Assembly (NCBI RefSeq): GCF_040954835.1
Contig: NC_090714.1
Span: 6,932,501-6,996,500, forward strand
From: Lepisosteus oculatus
Lineage: Eukaryota; Chordata; Actinopteri; Semionotiformes; Lepisosteidae
Reading direction: 5' to 3'
Length of the DNA stretch: 64,000 nt
Shown one piece after another: positions 1 through 11,867 of the stretch (positions are counted from its first letter, which is position 1; each line of letters begins with the position of its first letter). The translations under genes were made by a program, and so were the position numbers. Below the pieces are notes generated by a model. That model made no database searches and was not told the DNA's origin. It was given only the letters and a program-made list of their open reading frames with translations.

Positions 1-473
1 TTCCTAAGAATATGTCACACCAAGCATTTTTATAGACTGAAATCACTTAATGTCCCAGGATAAGGCTTGGTGTAGGCAATACCTTACAGTGAAATAAAGG
101 ACTATACACATAATAAAGATACACGTCTTTCAGAGTTTTTCTTAAGACCCTCTATTCTTTGGAAGTCCTATGCAAGCTGTGCTTCAGCTTATTCGGACAT
201 TTGACCTGCTTCTCATCCACTATAATAGTGATAATTGATCCACTTTTCTGTCTGATCTGGAAGGTTTCTCATTTGCTGTGCCTGGAAGTTTTGTTTCATG
301 TAACTTTCTGCCTGAAAATTTACTTTCCCTTCTTTTTGCAGGGACATGCAAAAGAAAAGCAGCATTTTAACTCACGATAACAGCTTCCTTTAAAAGTGCA
401 CTTCAGACAGTAGACACTGAGTGGCACTGCTTTTCTAAAAGTTTGTTGTTGTTGTTGTTTTTTTTCCCCCCAG

Positions 474-554
474 AAGCAGAAGAGCTCCACTGGCCAGTTT
501 TCCTACTACACCATAAACACAGTACAGGTCAACAGCCAGGAGAAGTATTTAATT
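474..554 (+). CDS. rhot2: rhot2 coding exon, start of the C-terminal GTPase segment (27 codons)
   Basis: The exon starts after a T/C-rich tract ending in cag (471-473) and ends at a gtaagt donor (555). It begins [12 protein letters not shown] and ends QEKYLI, the beta-strand region just after the P-loop exon of the second GTPase. It is 81 nt long and phase 0 at both ends. The P-loop exon itself lies upstream of the window. Confidence 0.92.
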
Positions 555-3500
555 GTAAGTGTCATTTAACGAACACAGCAATGCATTGAGCGCCTTTAGA
601 GAGCCAGAATGTGGTTTAGTTGATCTGCTCCAGTAAACTCAGTCCTGGACCAGACTCAGCCTTGCCTTGTGATAGGAAACCCAGCTTGTCCCCATGTCTT
701 TCTGTTTTTGTGTTTCTGTGATGGATTAAAACTTTGAGAGGAGTTGAGAGCAGGGGTCTGCTTTACTGCATGGGCTGCCAAAGGAACAAGAGAAGGTTAC
801 TTCTACTCTAAGAAAAGAAAGACAGCAGATGGAAAAGAAGAAAACAAGGCTAAATTAATAATGTGTTGGCTGTGCTTCATTCCTGGGCACTTTCAGGCTT
901 TCAACCGAAGCATGTCTTTTGCTCTTTGTGTTCAGCACCTCTTCTTATTCCTTTCAAATCTGTTATACTCCATACTAATCTTTATCCGAAATGCGTTGCA
1001 ATTGTCTGATGAACCGGGCGGCACCTGACCCCCAGAAAAGCGCGCTGGAGCATTTAGGTTTTCCTCCACTCTATTTCGTCTTTGCTCGGCGCCTGTTCCA
1101 GCTTTATTCTTCCCAGGAGCTGTCCTGCGGAAGGCGCTCGCTCACTTTCTGCTCTTTCCTGGTCTCCCAGCTGTATGAGGTGGACGTCGATACGGAGTTT
1201 CTCAAGGCCTCCGACGCCGCCTGCGATGTGGCCTGTCTCATGTATGATGTCACCGACCCCAAATCCTTTAACTACTGCGCCAGCATCTACAAGGTGAGCA
1301 TCGCTTTGGAAGAGCCCTTTTAGACCTCTGCCTGGATTGGCGTTACTACTTTTCTTGTGGAATAGTTAGTGAGCAAGCCCAATGACTCCTAAACTCACAG
1401 CCTTAGTACGGCCATTTGCTATACAAAGGACTACCAGTGTACACGTGTTGTGCTGTTTTTGAACACTTCAACTCCAGATTTCAAAATGGATTCACAAACT
1501 AGGTGCCAGATTGATAAAGCGCTTGCAAAATACAAATGAAGACTGGCCACATTATGTACTGGATACTGCAAGTGCACCTCCCCTTGACATAGCTGGAGAG
1601 AAGGTGTTCTGGCAGTAAAAGGTGTGTAGATTGCTGGGACGGATGTTTCCTTTAGTTTTCTTGTGGGGAAACATGTGACGAATCACACTTGAAACTGCAT
1701 CAGTAGAGGGAGGGATAGCAATGTGATAAATTAAAGTTGCATTGGGTAAAAAGTCTTCAGTGGTTAAAGAAAAGCAGTACCAACTGTAGTCAGAGTGCAA
1801 TAGTGTCGTTACTGAGCCTTTTGAGCCTGACCTGTGTCAACAGTAGAATGCGAAATTCAGGATTCCATTAGGCAGATCCATGAGTTAGCGTGGCCTATGA
1901 CTCTGAAAGCAAATATGCAGACATTAAATTAGCACAGATAAAACAATCTGATTAATGAATCTGGCTCATATTTCAGAGGAGGTTTAACATTTTAAAGTTA
2001 ACCTGATACATAAGCTCAGAATTCTTCATGTTGAAATTGATGTGGAAACATAGGCTAAAACAAAGGAGATGGTGTATTTTGAGTAAGTTCCTAACTGAAC
2101 AGTAAGAAAGCTAAAAAAATGAAAGTCCAGTGATCTTCAGAATACACCAGGGTTCAACGACATGGCTGGAATGCTTATTCCACAGTCCAGTTCTCGGAGC
2201 AGTTCCATGTAGTTTCCACTTGTGTCCTCTGGAAAGCGACAGAGGCAAGGCAGTTTGATCACCTTGGCTATTTTGTTAGTCGTAGCTTAAATATCCATAA
2301 ATTCCATCAAACAATTTTCAACACGGGAAGCTTCAACAGTGTGGCTAAGGAGTTGCTCCCAGATTCGCACAATTATCTGTAAATGGGAGGGTATCCTGTT
2401 TCATGCCCTGAATGTTTCTAACTTACACGCGTGTCCCTGAGTCTTTATATGGCACCACACATTCTTTCTGAAGCTTGAGAGATAGATACTCATCACCCAT
2501 AGAGCACTGCGAAATGTACTATATTAGTACGTTGCACTGTGGGTATGTCATACTGCTTAAAGAGGAACTGCAACGCTATTTTTATATTTCGAGGTTAGAA
2601 GGAATTGGCATTGATGAGTGCATTTCAAACCACAATAAAAGTAAAATGTACACACTAACTTGTAAAATCTCCAATTTTCATCACAAAATAGACAAACTTG
2701 CCAGGTTTGCACAGCACCATGTTCTGGGATTCAGAACGAGGCAATAAAACTTCCAGTGATGCGAAGCAGGCTTGTGAATACATCTCATTTAATCCAGTAG
2801 AAATATTGCTCTCGACTTTGAGACGACTTTGCCGACAAATGCAGAAATTTTCTGTGGTCAAATGTCTACTGAACAATCTGTACTTATTCGCTTGTACATC
2901 CCATTACATTAGTCATTACAGGGACTAGTGAGCAGGAAGGGCCGCTTCACGTCACAATGCTCGTGAGCTTTCACTCTCGCCCGTGGCGAGACCAATGATG
3001 CCCATGCGGTGCTTTCACAAAGTTCACGATTTTGTGCCGAGTTCGCAATTTGTAAAATGTTGCGATACCATCGATGAATTAATTTTGTTACCGAGATTAA
3101 ATTACCTTTCTGAGAAATTGGGGACTGCAGCTCCCCTTTAAAGAAAATACTAGTGTTTCTGTAATTCTTCATACTGTGGTGGTTGAGGAAATTGCACTGT
3201 GCCGTCCTGAGCAGAGACCTTTGGTTTTACAATCTCTGCAGGAAGGAACGTCCATTCCATGTGATGGCCGAGAGGCTTAGGCTTAATCAGACAGCTTATT
3301 TAAAAATGTGTCCCAGACGAGGCATTATTAGCACCAGGGATCGCCTGGCCGCTCCGGCTGTCTAAACCCAAGCCTGATTTTTCCTTTCCCAGCAACACTA
3401 CATGGACAGCCGGATCCCCTGCGTCGTCGTGGCGTCCAAGTCGGACCTGCCGGAGCAGAAGCAGCAGCACGGGATTTCCCCCGCGGAGTTCTGCTACAAG

Positions 3501-4846
3501 CACCGGCTGCCGCCCCCCATGCCTTTCTCCTGCACTGGCCTGGACGCCCCCAGCACCGCCATCTACTCCAAGCTGGCCTGGGCCGCCATGTTCCCGTAGG
3601 TGTCCTTTCTGGGACTGGCCGCCTTCACGCCGGCCCACTGACCACAGCCCGCTCAGCTATAGTCCCGCAGGTTTTGCTGGTGTGCTCCCAATCACTACAT
3701 GTCGGTAGCACCTGGTCAGTTCGGCCAATCAGGCCCATTAGCGGGTTTCCTGGGTAAAGCCAGCCTGGGCCCTAAGGTCCAGACTTCACCGTCTGATTCT
3801 TGGTTTGTATCATTAGCTGACTGTGACTGGGACCCCCCGATCAGCAGTGCAAGATTGTCTGAGCTTTGCAAAGGTTATCTGGTTGGTACTTGCCCAGGTC
3901 TCTCCAGGCTGTCAGCCTCAAGAGCACCTTATCTGGGAAGAGCTGCCCAGGGGTGGCGTCAGTGTGAGGTGTGTCATGTCGCCACCTGGCACTTCCTCTC
4001 GGATAAGGATGAGGGGCTCCAACAGCAGTGCATGCAGGATCTCTTTCTCCCCACTGCGCTACGGGGGTTTAGCAGTGATGCTGAATAACAGACTGTAAAT
4101 GTACAGTAACCTTTGCAAACAGTTTCACTTTTTTTGCAAAACCATCCTGAAAGTGACCTTTGACATTGATTTTCGTGAGGAGTGGAAGGGGTGTGTCGCA
4201 TTACAGTTGTGTATCCCGTAGAACACAGACTGGAGCACATTCGATTCTATATCCAATGTAGGTGTGGTCTCGTATCCAGTCCTCACCATTACTGAAGCAA
4301 ATCTGTTGAATTCATGTACTGTAGGTCATTAGTGCTACATGGTAATTGTATACAGTTTTAAGGAGTAACCCTACGGGTGAATTCCAAATAGACATTTTGT
4401 AGAATTCCTGACATTATCTCCTGAGGGTTTGCCTGTAATTCAAGAATACATTGATCCCCCTTCTGCACGGGTAGAAGGACAATTGACAACGCCTTTCCTG
4501 AAAAGCATCTACTCATGTCTGGCACACCCTGCGTTTTCCATGTCTAGTTTGGGGATGTTGGGTGTGTTCTGGGGAGGGGATTGTGTATGCGCCTGAGTGC
4601 GAGAGAATGGAAGAAGCGTCTTTGATTTAGACTGGGGGGAACGGTTCCCCGCGACGCCATTGAGTGGAACCGGGAATCGCGTTTTTCGGGTGACAGTCTT
4701 GTAACGCGACGATGCTTTACTTTTCCAGACACCTCAATGGCTCTGACCTCAGCGCCACTTCCTTCTGGCTGCGGGTGACTCTCGGAGCGGCCGTGATCTC
4801 CGTGCTGGGCTTCACCGTCTACAGAGCTTTCGTCCGGCAAAAATAG
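474..4846 (+). CDS. rhot2: rhot2 (Miro2) 3' part: last four coding exons, spliced; gene continues left of the window
   Basis: Mitochondrial Rho GTPase 2, an outer-mitochondrial-membrane GTPase that links mitochondria to motor adaptors. The coding exons are 474-554, 1171-1293, 3393-3595 and 4729-4846. All introns have GT/AG ends and the frame is kept across every junction. Together they encode about 175 C-terminal residues: the second (C-terminal) GTPase domain followed by a tail-anchor membrane helix and the stop. The N-terminal GTPase and the EF-hands lie outside the window. RHOT2 is preferred over RHOT1 because the strings INTVQVN.QEKYLI, CDVACLM.D..DPKSF, HYMD and SPAEFC.KHRLP match the RHOT2 version as I remember it, whereas RHOT1 has INTVYVYGQEKYLL and CRKHKMPPP. 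Paralogue choice is from memory, not an alignment. Confidence 0.93.
1171..1293 (+). CDS. rhot2: rhot2 coding exon, central C-terminal GTPase (41 codons)
   Basis: The acceptor is ggtctcccag (ends 1170) and the donor gtgagc (1294). The exon encodes [10 protein letters not shown] to CASIYK and includes [16 protein letters not shown], the core hydrophobic strand of the Miro C-terminal GTPase. It is phase 0 at both ends, so it joins directly to the exons on either side. Confidence 0.94.
2557..3141. mobile_element. TTAA-flanked non-autonomous DNA transposon relic (Kolobok/piggyBac-like insertion signature)
   Basis: A 577-bp element (2561-3137) lies in the third visible rhot2 intron stretch. TTAA occurs directly on both sides (2557-2560 and 3138-3141). 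The ends are imperfect terminal inverted repeats: left AGAGGAACTGCA, and right, read on the other strand, AGGGGAGCTGCA (10 of 12 match). No transposase frame is present. TTAA duplications are typical of piggyBac and Kolobok elements, and purine-rich termini with G at positions 3-4 suit Kolobok better. The family is an inference. Confidence 0.6.
3393..3595 (+). CDS. rhot2: rhot2 coding exon carrying the G4-like SKSD motif
   Basis: The acceptor is ttcctttcccag (ends 3392). The donor is gtaggt at 3596, splitting a proline codon (CC|A). It encodes [20 protein letters not shown] up to the AWAAMF region. The SKSD tetrapeptide replaces the canonical NKxD base-recognition motif; as I remember it, human RHOT2 has SKAD here. 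Reading on past the donor gives an immediate stop in the intron, which confirms the junction. GC content is high compared with the introns. Confidence 0.94.
4729..4846 (+). CDS. rhot2: rhot2 last coding exon: tail-anchor transmembrane helix and stop
   Basis: The acceptor is ttttccag (ends 4728). After completing the split proline codon the exon reads [16 protein letters not shown], then a hydrophobic stretch of about 17-19 residues ([15 protein letters not shown]), a short basic end (RAFVRQK) and TAG at 4844-4846. This is the C-terminal tail anchor that inserts Miro proteins into the outer mitochondrial membrane, with the basic residues left at the end. Confidence 0.94.
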
Positions 4847-7800
4847 AGGGCGTGCTCCGGTGAACCTGCAGGACGGAGTCTGGCAAGGGGGTGGGAGGAG
4901 GCCACAGGAAATCATCAGACCTACAGCTTTGAGAAAGGACGATAAGATTGACAGCCCGTTTTAACAACACGATTCTTTCCTGCAGCTTCAGAGCCAGTGA
5001 TGAGAGAGAGAACTTTTCACGTGATCGTTGCCACGACCTGCAGTGGGCACAAACTGCACCCTAGAAATGTTTATGTCCGCGTGAGACGGGAAGACGGAAG
5101 AGCACAGCCAAACCCCTCCAGCTTTTCCTGTTTTCCTGGTACTGTGCCTATCGGGTGACACGGGGAATTTAAGAACAAGAACTTCAAAACGACATTTGAT
5201 GGATATCTGGTTAGATCCACAAAGACGGGGCGAGACGAGACCCGTTTTCATAACTGTTCATATGCTTGTTTTGAATTTTAAGCAATCGGGAGAATTGCCT
5301 TCTGGAAAGTGACACTCTTGTTCCAGGGTCATCTGCCATTTACATTGTGTTCCAGGCTGGAAAAGTGGCCATTTTTCATTAATCTGAAAGCAGGGCTTAA
5401 AAGTGAGCATTGCAAGGGTAAAGAAAACATTCCCCCCCTTTGGAAGCTAGCGATCAGCTTGACCACCTGTTCGTACATCATTCACGAGCTCTAAAAGACA
5501 ACATCCACTGTCGCGGAAGATTATAACCATGGAGACGTGACCATCTGATACTACAGCTTGACACGTGTCTGCATTTCACCCGTGTGAAAGTTCATAGCTT
5601 TTCCCTGATGCTGCGCTATTGTTGCTGTGAGTTTACCCATCTTAATGAGATCCATATCAGTGAGCTCTAAATGAGGTCTTCTGGAGAGCCATGTTTCTCC
5701 TCGGACCATTTAAGCTCCACCGGTCTCAGCCAGATGGAAGAGAAATGCCGGCTTTGTTTTGGAACAGTGTCTTGGCTCGGTATGGGTTCTGCACTGGCCT
5801 GCAATTTATTTAATTTTTCTACTTGATTCCTGTTGACAAAGTTCAACTTTTAAAATTGAAACACTGTTCTTTTTCTTGTGCGTCTCTTTAGGAATCTGAA
5901 ACATAGCCGGCAATTTACCAAACTGATCTTTTCCACTGGGTTTGTTCTTGCAACACGGTGCAGGGATTGTACTGTCTGGTCTCTCTGTTTGGAACCAAAA
6001 CTGGACACCCAGTTGAACTCTTTGTCTGATAAGCCAGATTGTTCTGATGTTTTGCTCTTTGAGACTTGTTTTGCATAACCCTGTTTCGATAACCATCATG
6101 ACTTGACTTACCATGTGGAGGAAGTCTTGAGCTATCTGAGGTCTCCGTTGTCTGCTTTCCTATGTGAGGGCTTAAACTTCGGAGGAATGTCTCCATCCAG
6201 CGAGCAGAAACCTTAGATACTGTAATAAAATTTACTTACGCCAGTACAATAGCCATTGCATTTCCTGTTTAAAGACAACAGATCAAACCGGACTGCCCTG
6301 TCAGAAGCACACGGGTCAGCTGACTGTTATTTATCAAGGTTCTATTTCAATTGTGTTTCACTCATCTCATCAAAATTGTTCTTGGTTTCAAATATGCCTT
6401 TAACAAAGCACTAGTCAGGATATGAAAATCATTATAGAGCTTAACACCTCGTGGGCACTTGACTGTCTTTTTCCAACCCTTGAAAGCCTTTCTTCAGCTT
6501 GGCTTCTTAAAAAAACAGCATCTTTAAAAAACAGTTTACATGGCCTTACCAAACTGGTTATTGTGTGCTGTGGCATGCTATTTCAACCTGAATGCAGTAA
6601 AGGACAGGCTGCTATCAGCGGGCTAACATGTGTCACTGTTGTGGATGTGCACCATCATGTATGAAGCTCAGTGCTGTACTATTGGGGAATGTTTTTTATT
6701 AAGAAGAGATTCGGGTGAAATATACTGTCAGCAGAATATAGCTGCTGTTTGCCTGTTTTATTAGAGCCTGTTTTAGGAGGCTCTTAAATTCAATCCTTTT
6801 TTTCCCCCATTTTCTGTATCCGTAACTAGTCTAGCAACAGAAAAAGCCTCTTGCTCCCTGTCTCCGGTCCGTTCTGGAAGCCGGGACGTAACTGTCCACT
6901 GGCGTTGAAGACCCATTTCTGCAGATCTGGGCAGATCCTGACCGAGCTGGGCTACCGACATGACATGTTGTCTTTCGCAGCTTGTGGGCTAGTGCTTTGC
7001 GGAATCTTCCTGCTCCCTCGTCTCTGTGGATTCAGCTGCTTTTGATGTCTTGGGTTGCGCAGGTGAACCTAGTCCCCGCGTTAGGTACCTGGTCTTGAAA
7101 CTGTTAGAAGACTTACAATACGCAAGTATAGCATGGAACTGTAAGTGTGTTTCCAGTGGGAATAGCTGTCTACACCATGGTTGATTAAAGCTCATTTGTG
7201 CAAGAGCGCTGAGTTATTACCAACCAATGCCTTTTGATTCGTTGATTGTTCTGTAATGCTTTTCTGGATTTTTTTTTGCTTTGCACTGAGATACAACTTG
7301 GCCTTTCAAATACCATGCAACTGGGAAAACAGGTGTGCACACAACGCCGACAACTTGCTGTTGTCATGCAGTATCGTACTGTCTGACGTGTCATCTCATT
7401 GGAAAGGAACAGTTGTCCTCCAGATGTTGTATGTGGCTCTTGCGTCGAGTCGGTTGTGTGGGGGGCTTGTGTTGCTGTGGGAATCGGGATTAGAATGGGT
7501 CTTTTTTTCCGTATGTTTTCTATTATGAAGTGGGACGTAGGAGTGATGCTTTTTGATTCCCTTTGTTGGTTTCAGTTTAGACCTTGTTGGAGACCGGGGT
7601 TATCTCACCACTCATGTACACCACACACAGTCTTGTCTGCGTTCTCCAGCTCTGTCCTGGCATGTTTCAGGATGCCAAAATAATTACCCGTCACAAGTAT
7701 ATGCTGGCAGACTTATTTCTGTTGATTGTTTTTGGTGCTTTACCACCCTTGCTGTATTCTCTGGGGACATACAACTGTGCTGGATGGAAATTGTCATCAA

Positions 7801-8100
7801 TGTAATGAGCTTTTGGTAATTCTCTTTGGTAGCACATTCACTCTGCGTTCCTGCTCAACAGGCTGTGTGCTGTGTAGCTCCTCCATGCCAAACTATTTCA
7901 GTTCAAAGCACACCTTATCCCTCTCACCTGTTATATACCTGGTTGTGGACTTGGTGTACTTTGTATTAGTGTGATCATATGTTAAAACCTAATCTGTAGT
8001 GTGATGAAAGCGAATGTCATTATTTTAGCTAAGCCATGATATTTTAACTAAGGAAACTTTTTTTAAATAAATTAACGTTTACAGATGCTGAGCGTGTTAA
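4847..8100 (+). other. rhot2 3' untranslated / downstream region
   Basis: No further coding exon is seen. Candidate poly(A) signals on the + strand are AATAAA at 6224-6229, ATTAAA at 7184-7189 and AATAAA at 8066-8071, the last followed by a T/G-rich stretch. The first would give a 3'UTR of about 1.4 kb. Short open frames here have no recognisable similarity. Which signal is used cannot be decided from the sequence. Confidence 0.5.
6224..6229 (+). terminator. candidate poly(A) signal for rhot2
   Basis: This is the first canonical AATAAA after the rhot2 stop codon, about 1.38 kb downstream, in the context tgtAATAAAattt. Alternative signals at 7184 and 8066 remain possible. Confidence 0.45.
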
Positions 8101-10700
8101 GTGGAATATGTTGTTTTTATTGCAACAGAGAAAATTGTTTTAATGAGATGCTAGTTAATTTATGCTAATTAGGCCCAGAAAATGCAACATTGCTTGATTT
8201 GAAGTATTTGTTCATAACCCAAAGTATTCAGCAGAGGGGGTCAGTCTGAAAATGTGCAAACTTTCTCAGTAAGATTTATGTTTTGAGTGACTAATGACAG
8301 GGTTACGTCTCTGTAGATGCAGGCCAATGACTCATATAATTCTGTTAGAAAAGAACATTGAGCTCTTCTGAATTGCTGTAAAAGTCTTTTAAGCTGAGTC
8401 CTTTTATTTTATCTGGGTTGTTATAGTTGTGTATGTTGCACTTGTCCAGTGTAATTGTTGCTGTCAACAACAATCTATCAGTCTGACATACAGCTGCTCT
8501 GATATCTGGACAGTAGTGCTGTTACTTTGCAACAATCTTCTGTCCTTAAAAACTGTGGCACATAAACTACAAGACACACACGTAAATATCTTACTAGTGT
8601 AATTGTCACATTGCAAAAAAAAAATCGCACTCTGATTTGCTACACAGTCTGAAATGTGCAGACTTGGTGTGTTTGGATGTTTCCTTTTTGTGTCAGCTGC
8701 TGTATTGCAGACATCCAGACACTTGACTCAGGGGGGCTGAGGAACGAGAGGTGTCCTCATAGACATTCACAGTTGCGGGGTTCCCACCCAGTCCAAATCA
8801 AGAGAGGCAGTGTAGGAATGAGGGGGTGTGTTTGACCCATCGTTCTCATCTAATTGCGAGCAAACAAACTGACCCCAAAATCTCACCCAGATACATTTTT
8901 AGTGGGTCTTTGAGATTCAACTGCAACATCTTATTTGGGCAGTTTGTTTCGGACGTTTCTGTAAAAAAACAGAAAGCGCCTCCTATCTTCCGCCCTGGGC
9001 GCCTGCAGTCTCTCTGTCAGCCGGTAGATGTCCTGGGAGCGACAGGCGGTGATGTGATGAGCCGGACAGCTTCAGTACAGTGAGGACCGGAGCCTCCTAA
9101 TCCCGGATCAGACCTGCACGTCTACCCGGTGAGCTGAGTTCCGGTCGCCTTCTGCTCCTTACTTCAGAGCTACTCAACCTGCAGCCCTTCCAGGCGACTC
9201 CAGTACAGACGTTTGTTCCAATCAGCTACTTAATTCTTTAATTGAACATTACGGGATCAATATAGCTCTCAAAGATCGAAGTACTGCAATTGGAAAAATA
9301 GCAGCTTACTCTCTAGTGACTCTTATGATTGCAAGTAATTATTTTTCAGTTTAGGTACATTAGTACAAAAACTATAAACTGGTACAGTGGCAAAATTCGC
9401 AAGAACTGCTTTTTACGCGTTCTCGTCTACTCAGCTGCGGCTAAGAAACTTAATTTGATGCGTTTTTCCTGAATGGTTCCGCCGCTCGTAGTCACCAGGA
9501 GCAACAACTACGGTATGCTAAAGCCAGCCCCCACCAGATTACCAATGATGCATGCGTCGCCCGAGGCTATTTTCAGCAGCGTGTAGGCTGGACTCCGGAT
9601 GCCCGATAAGGACTCGAGTTCCTTATTTGGTCGCCCGGGGACAGAGCAGCAGGCAGCCCTGCGGGTCGTGTTGCTCCGACCCTGGAGTTGTCACCGAGCC
9701 GAGTTCCGCCATGTGGCGGAGCGGGTGGGCGTTGCCAGCGCTGTCCGCTCACACAGCCGTGGCAGCGGCGTGTCCAGGGTGTGAATGGCGGGCGCCTCCG
9801 CTTGCCGGTACCAGCCCTTGGATCCGTCCGAGACTGTCGAGCCGCTTTTCAAGTCATCGTTAAAGACACGCTGCACCTGAAGTGATGTGACTACGTTTAT
9901 GAAACACCATGCCGTTTTAAAACCAATTCCGATTGGAATCTTGAAAAACATTACAGCTGTTAAGGGAAATGTGGTGCTTTTAAATGTCAGTTTTGTAAAT
10001 GCGCAGTTAGTGATTTTTGCCGTTAACATTGCGATCTAAATGTAGACTGTTGCGTTTTACGGCCGTATTAACGCCTTCCACCTGCTGCTATTTCTTGGCT
10101 GCAAGAACCCTCAAATGCTGCGATGATTTAAACGTTTTTTTTTTGCATGTAGCCCGTAAATACATTACTTTTGTGTAGTCTTGTTTTGACACATCATTAT
10201 AGACCTTCCGCAACACGCATGAATGTTGTTTCAGGGGCATTTGAACATTTGCTTTGGCGCTTAAAAAAAGAAAGAAAATGACCAAGTAGAAAAGGCGGCT
10301 AACAATCTTTTAATAAAAACATCAATTTCGATTTCTATTCCCAACGGTTTAATCCCAGAAATTCAGGACGCTCCCACATATGGGCAACAGGGGGCGCCTC
10401 TCCAGGACATTACCTGCCATCGCAGCTGGTCCAGTCCGTCTGGAGCTGCGCTCAGGACTTCAGCTCCAAGTGCTGCTCCCCTCCCAACAGCTGAAGCCGT
10501 TTTCTTTTCTGTGCACTCAACCCATATTCCCCGAGCCTCTCAATTATACAAATTAGACAGGTCCCTCGCTATCCCCCGAGCCTTTGACAGTAAATCAGAT
10601 CTGTTATTCACAAGGGCCTTGCGAGAAGACGTTCAGGGGCGCCGAAGTGTTACACCTCCCCAAAGCGTGTCCCACCATCCCCTCCCTCCTGCAGAGAAAG
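8101..10700. other. intergenic interval between rhot2 and H1.0, CpG-rich at about 8.98-9.9 kb
   Basis: No supported gene. The stretch 8100-8200 is AT-rich with homeodomain-like TAATT cores (tagttaatttatgctaattag). From 8980 to 9170 and 9480 to 9870 the sequence becomes rich in CpG. A donor-like CCCG|GTGAGC occurs at 9129, and an ATG in good context (ccgccATG) at 9711 opens a 50-codon frame with no recognised similarity. AATAAA on the + strand at about 10311 could end a transcript. These could be the promoter and first exons of an unknown or non-coding transcript. Confidence 0.3.
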
Positions 10701-10735
10701 CGTTCAGAAGCCAGTGTTGGTATCAGAAAAGTCCT

Positions 10736-10741
10736 TTTATT
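10736..10741 (-). terminator. candidate poly(A) signal of H1.0
   Basis: TTTATT on the + strand (AATAAA on the - strand), about 520 bp after the H1.0 stop. The mRNA would then have a 3'UTR of roughly 540 nt. A polyadenylated message is expected for H1.0, unlike S-phase H1 genes. Confidence 0.5.
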
Positions 10742-11261
10742 GGCATCTTACAATATAAAGTCGTTTTGTTTTTACAATAACTGCTTTGTGAGCGTATTTT
10801 ACAAAATGGGAGTTAAAAGGTAAACGGTAACTTGGGATCGGAACTGTAAAAAACGAAAAGAAAAGTTCAGACTCGCAGCTCAACAACGCGAAGCGCTGCT
10901 CTCATCCGAGATGAGGACATTTCCAAACACAACTTGCAGCACGGAAAGCTATAAAACACCCCTCCCCAGTCTTAATCGCAGCTCCAGATTCGTGTCGCCA
11001 ACAGAGGACGCCAGCAAGCTGTTAAAAGTACTTTCTTTAAGGAACAGTGAAGAACAGCACAATCAAGCGAGGAGTCACAGCAACACTGTTAACGCTCCGG
11101 ACGCCACTAACACCATCAATGTCTCTATAGCGCAACACGAAGAATACTCTAGAAAAGGGGTCGGATAAAGTCCGCAGAAAACGATATATTTACTATATAT
11201 AAAAAGATTTTGTTAAAAATCGAGTCTATTTACAGGCAGCTGCTGTGTTTAGCGAGTCTTT

Positions 11262-11867
11262 TTACTTCTTCCTCGCAGCTTTCTTGGGGGCCGACTTAGC
11301 CTTAGGTTTCGCCGTCTTCATTTTCTTGGGTCTGCTGGCTTTGGCCGGTTTGGAAACTTTCGGTTTCTTCGCCTTCTCCTGCTTCTTGGGTTTGGGAGCC
11401 GGCTTCTTCTTTTCCGGCGCCTTCTTGGCTTTCTTCTCCACCGCCTTGGGCTTCTTGGCCTTGACCGGCGACTTGGTCACTTTCTTGGGCTTGGCCACCT
11501 TCTTGGGCTTGGCCGCCTTGGTCGCCTTCTTCTTGGGCTTCTCGGCGGGCTTGGGCGCCTTCTTGGACTCGTCCGCCTTGGCCAGCTTGAAGGAGCCCGA
11601 CGCCCCGACTCCCTTGGTGTGTCTCAGGACGCCGGTGGCCACCAGTCTCTTGAGGGACAGCTTGATCTGGGAGTCCGCGTTGTCCCCGACCTTGTAGTGG
11701 CTCTTGATGTACTTCTGGATGGACTGCCTGGAAGCGCCGCCGCGGCTCTTCTCGGCGTGGACCGCCGCCTCGATCATGTCCGAGTACTTGGGGTGCGTGG
11801 ACGCCTTCTTGGGCCCCTTCGCCTTCTTCGCCTTCTGCGCTGGCGCCGCTGCAGCTGTCTCTGCCAT
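11262..11867 (-). CDS. h1-0: linker histone H1.0 (replication-independent H1), single exon, 201 aa
   Basis: Linker histone that binds the nucleosome dyad and linker DNA and compacts chromatin in differentiated or non-dividing cells. It has a short N-terminal tail (1-24, Ala/Lys), a winged-helix globular domain (about 25-97: [48 protein letters not shown]) and a Lys/Ala/Pro-rich C-terminal tail (98-201) with an SPVK phosphorylation-type motif at 133-136. [24 protein letters not shown] and the short N-terminus identify H1.0 rather than replication-dependent H1. Length is near the usual 194 or so. The start at 11867 has G at -3 and +4. It is intronless, as H1-0 is in mammals. No histone 3' stem-loop was seen, consistent with a polyadenylated mRNA. 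Codons are strongly GC-biased. Confidence 0.95.
   Translation of the reverse strand: MAETAAAAPAQKAKKAKGPKKASTHPKYSDMIEAAVHAEKSRGGASRQSIQKYIKSHYKVGDNADSQIKLSLKRLVATGVLRHTKGVGASGSFKLAKADESKKAPKPAEKPKKKATKAAKPKKVAKPKKVTKSPVKAKKPKAVEKKAKKAPEKKKPAPKPKKQEKAKKPKVSKPAKASRPKKMKTAKPKAKSAPKKAARKK

Noticed and set aside
159..380. Open frame before the first rhot2 exon with a ttctttttgcag|gg acceptor-like end
   Set aside because: The encoded residues do not match the Miro segment expected before KQKSSTGQ, and a stop follows; it is treated as intron.
4544..4915. 123-codon - strand frame over the last rhot2 exon
   Set aside because: It is a shadow of the real exon and its GC-rich flanks; the + strand exon has correct splice sites and known protein similarity.
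9180..9300. Resemblance to a common fish repeat (ctgcagcccttccaggcgac, tacttaattctttaattgaa)
   Set aside because: Similarity is only from memory and no ends or second copy were seen in this window.
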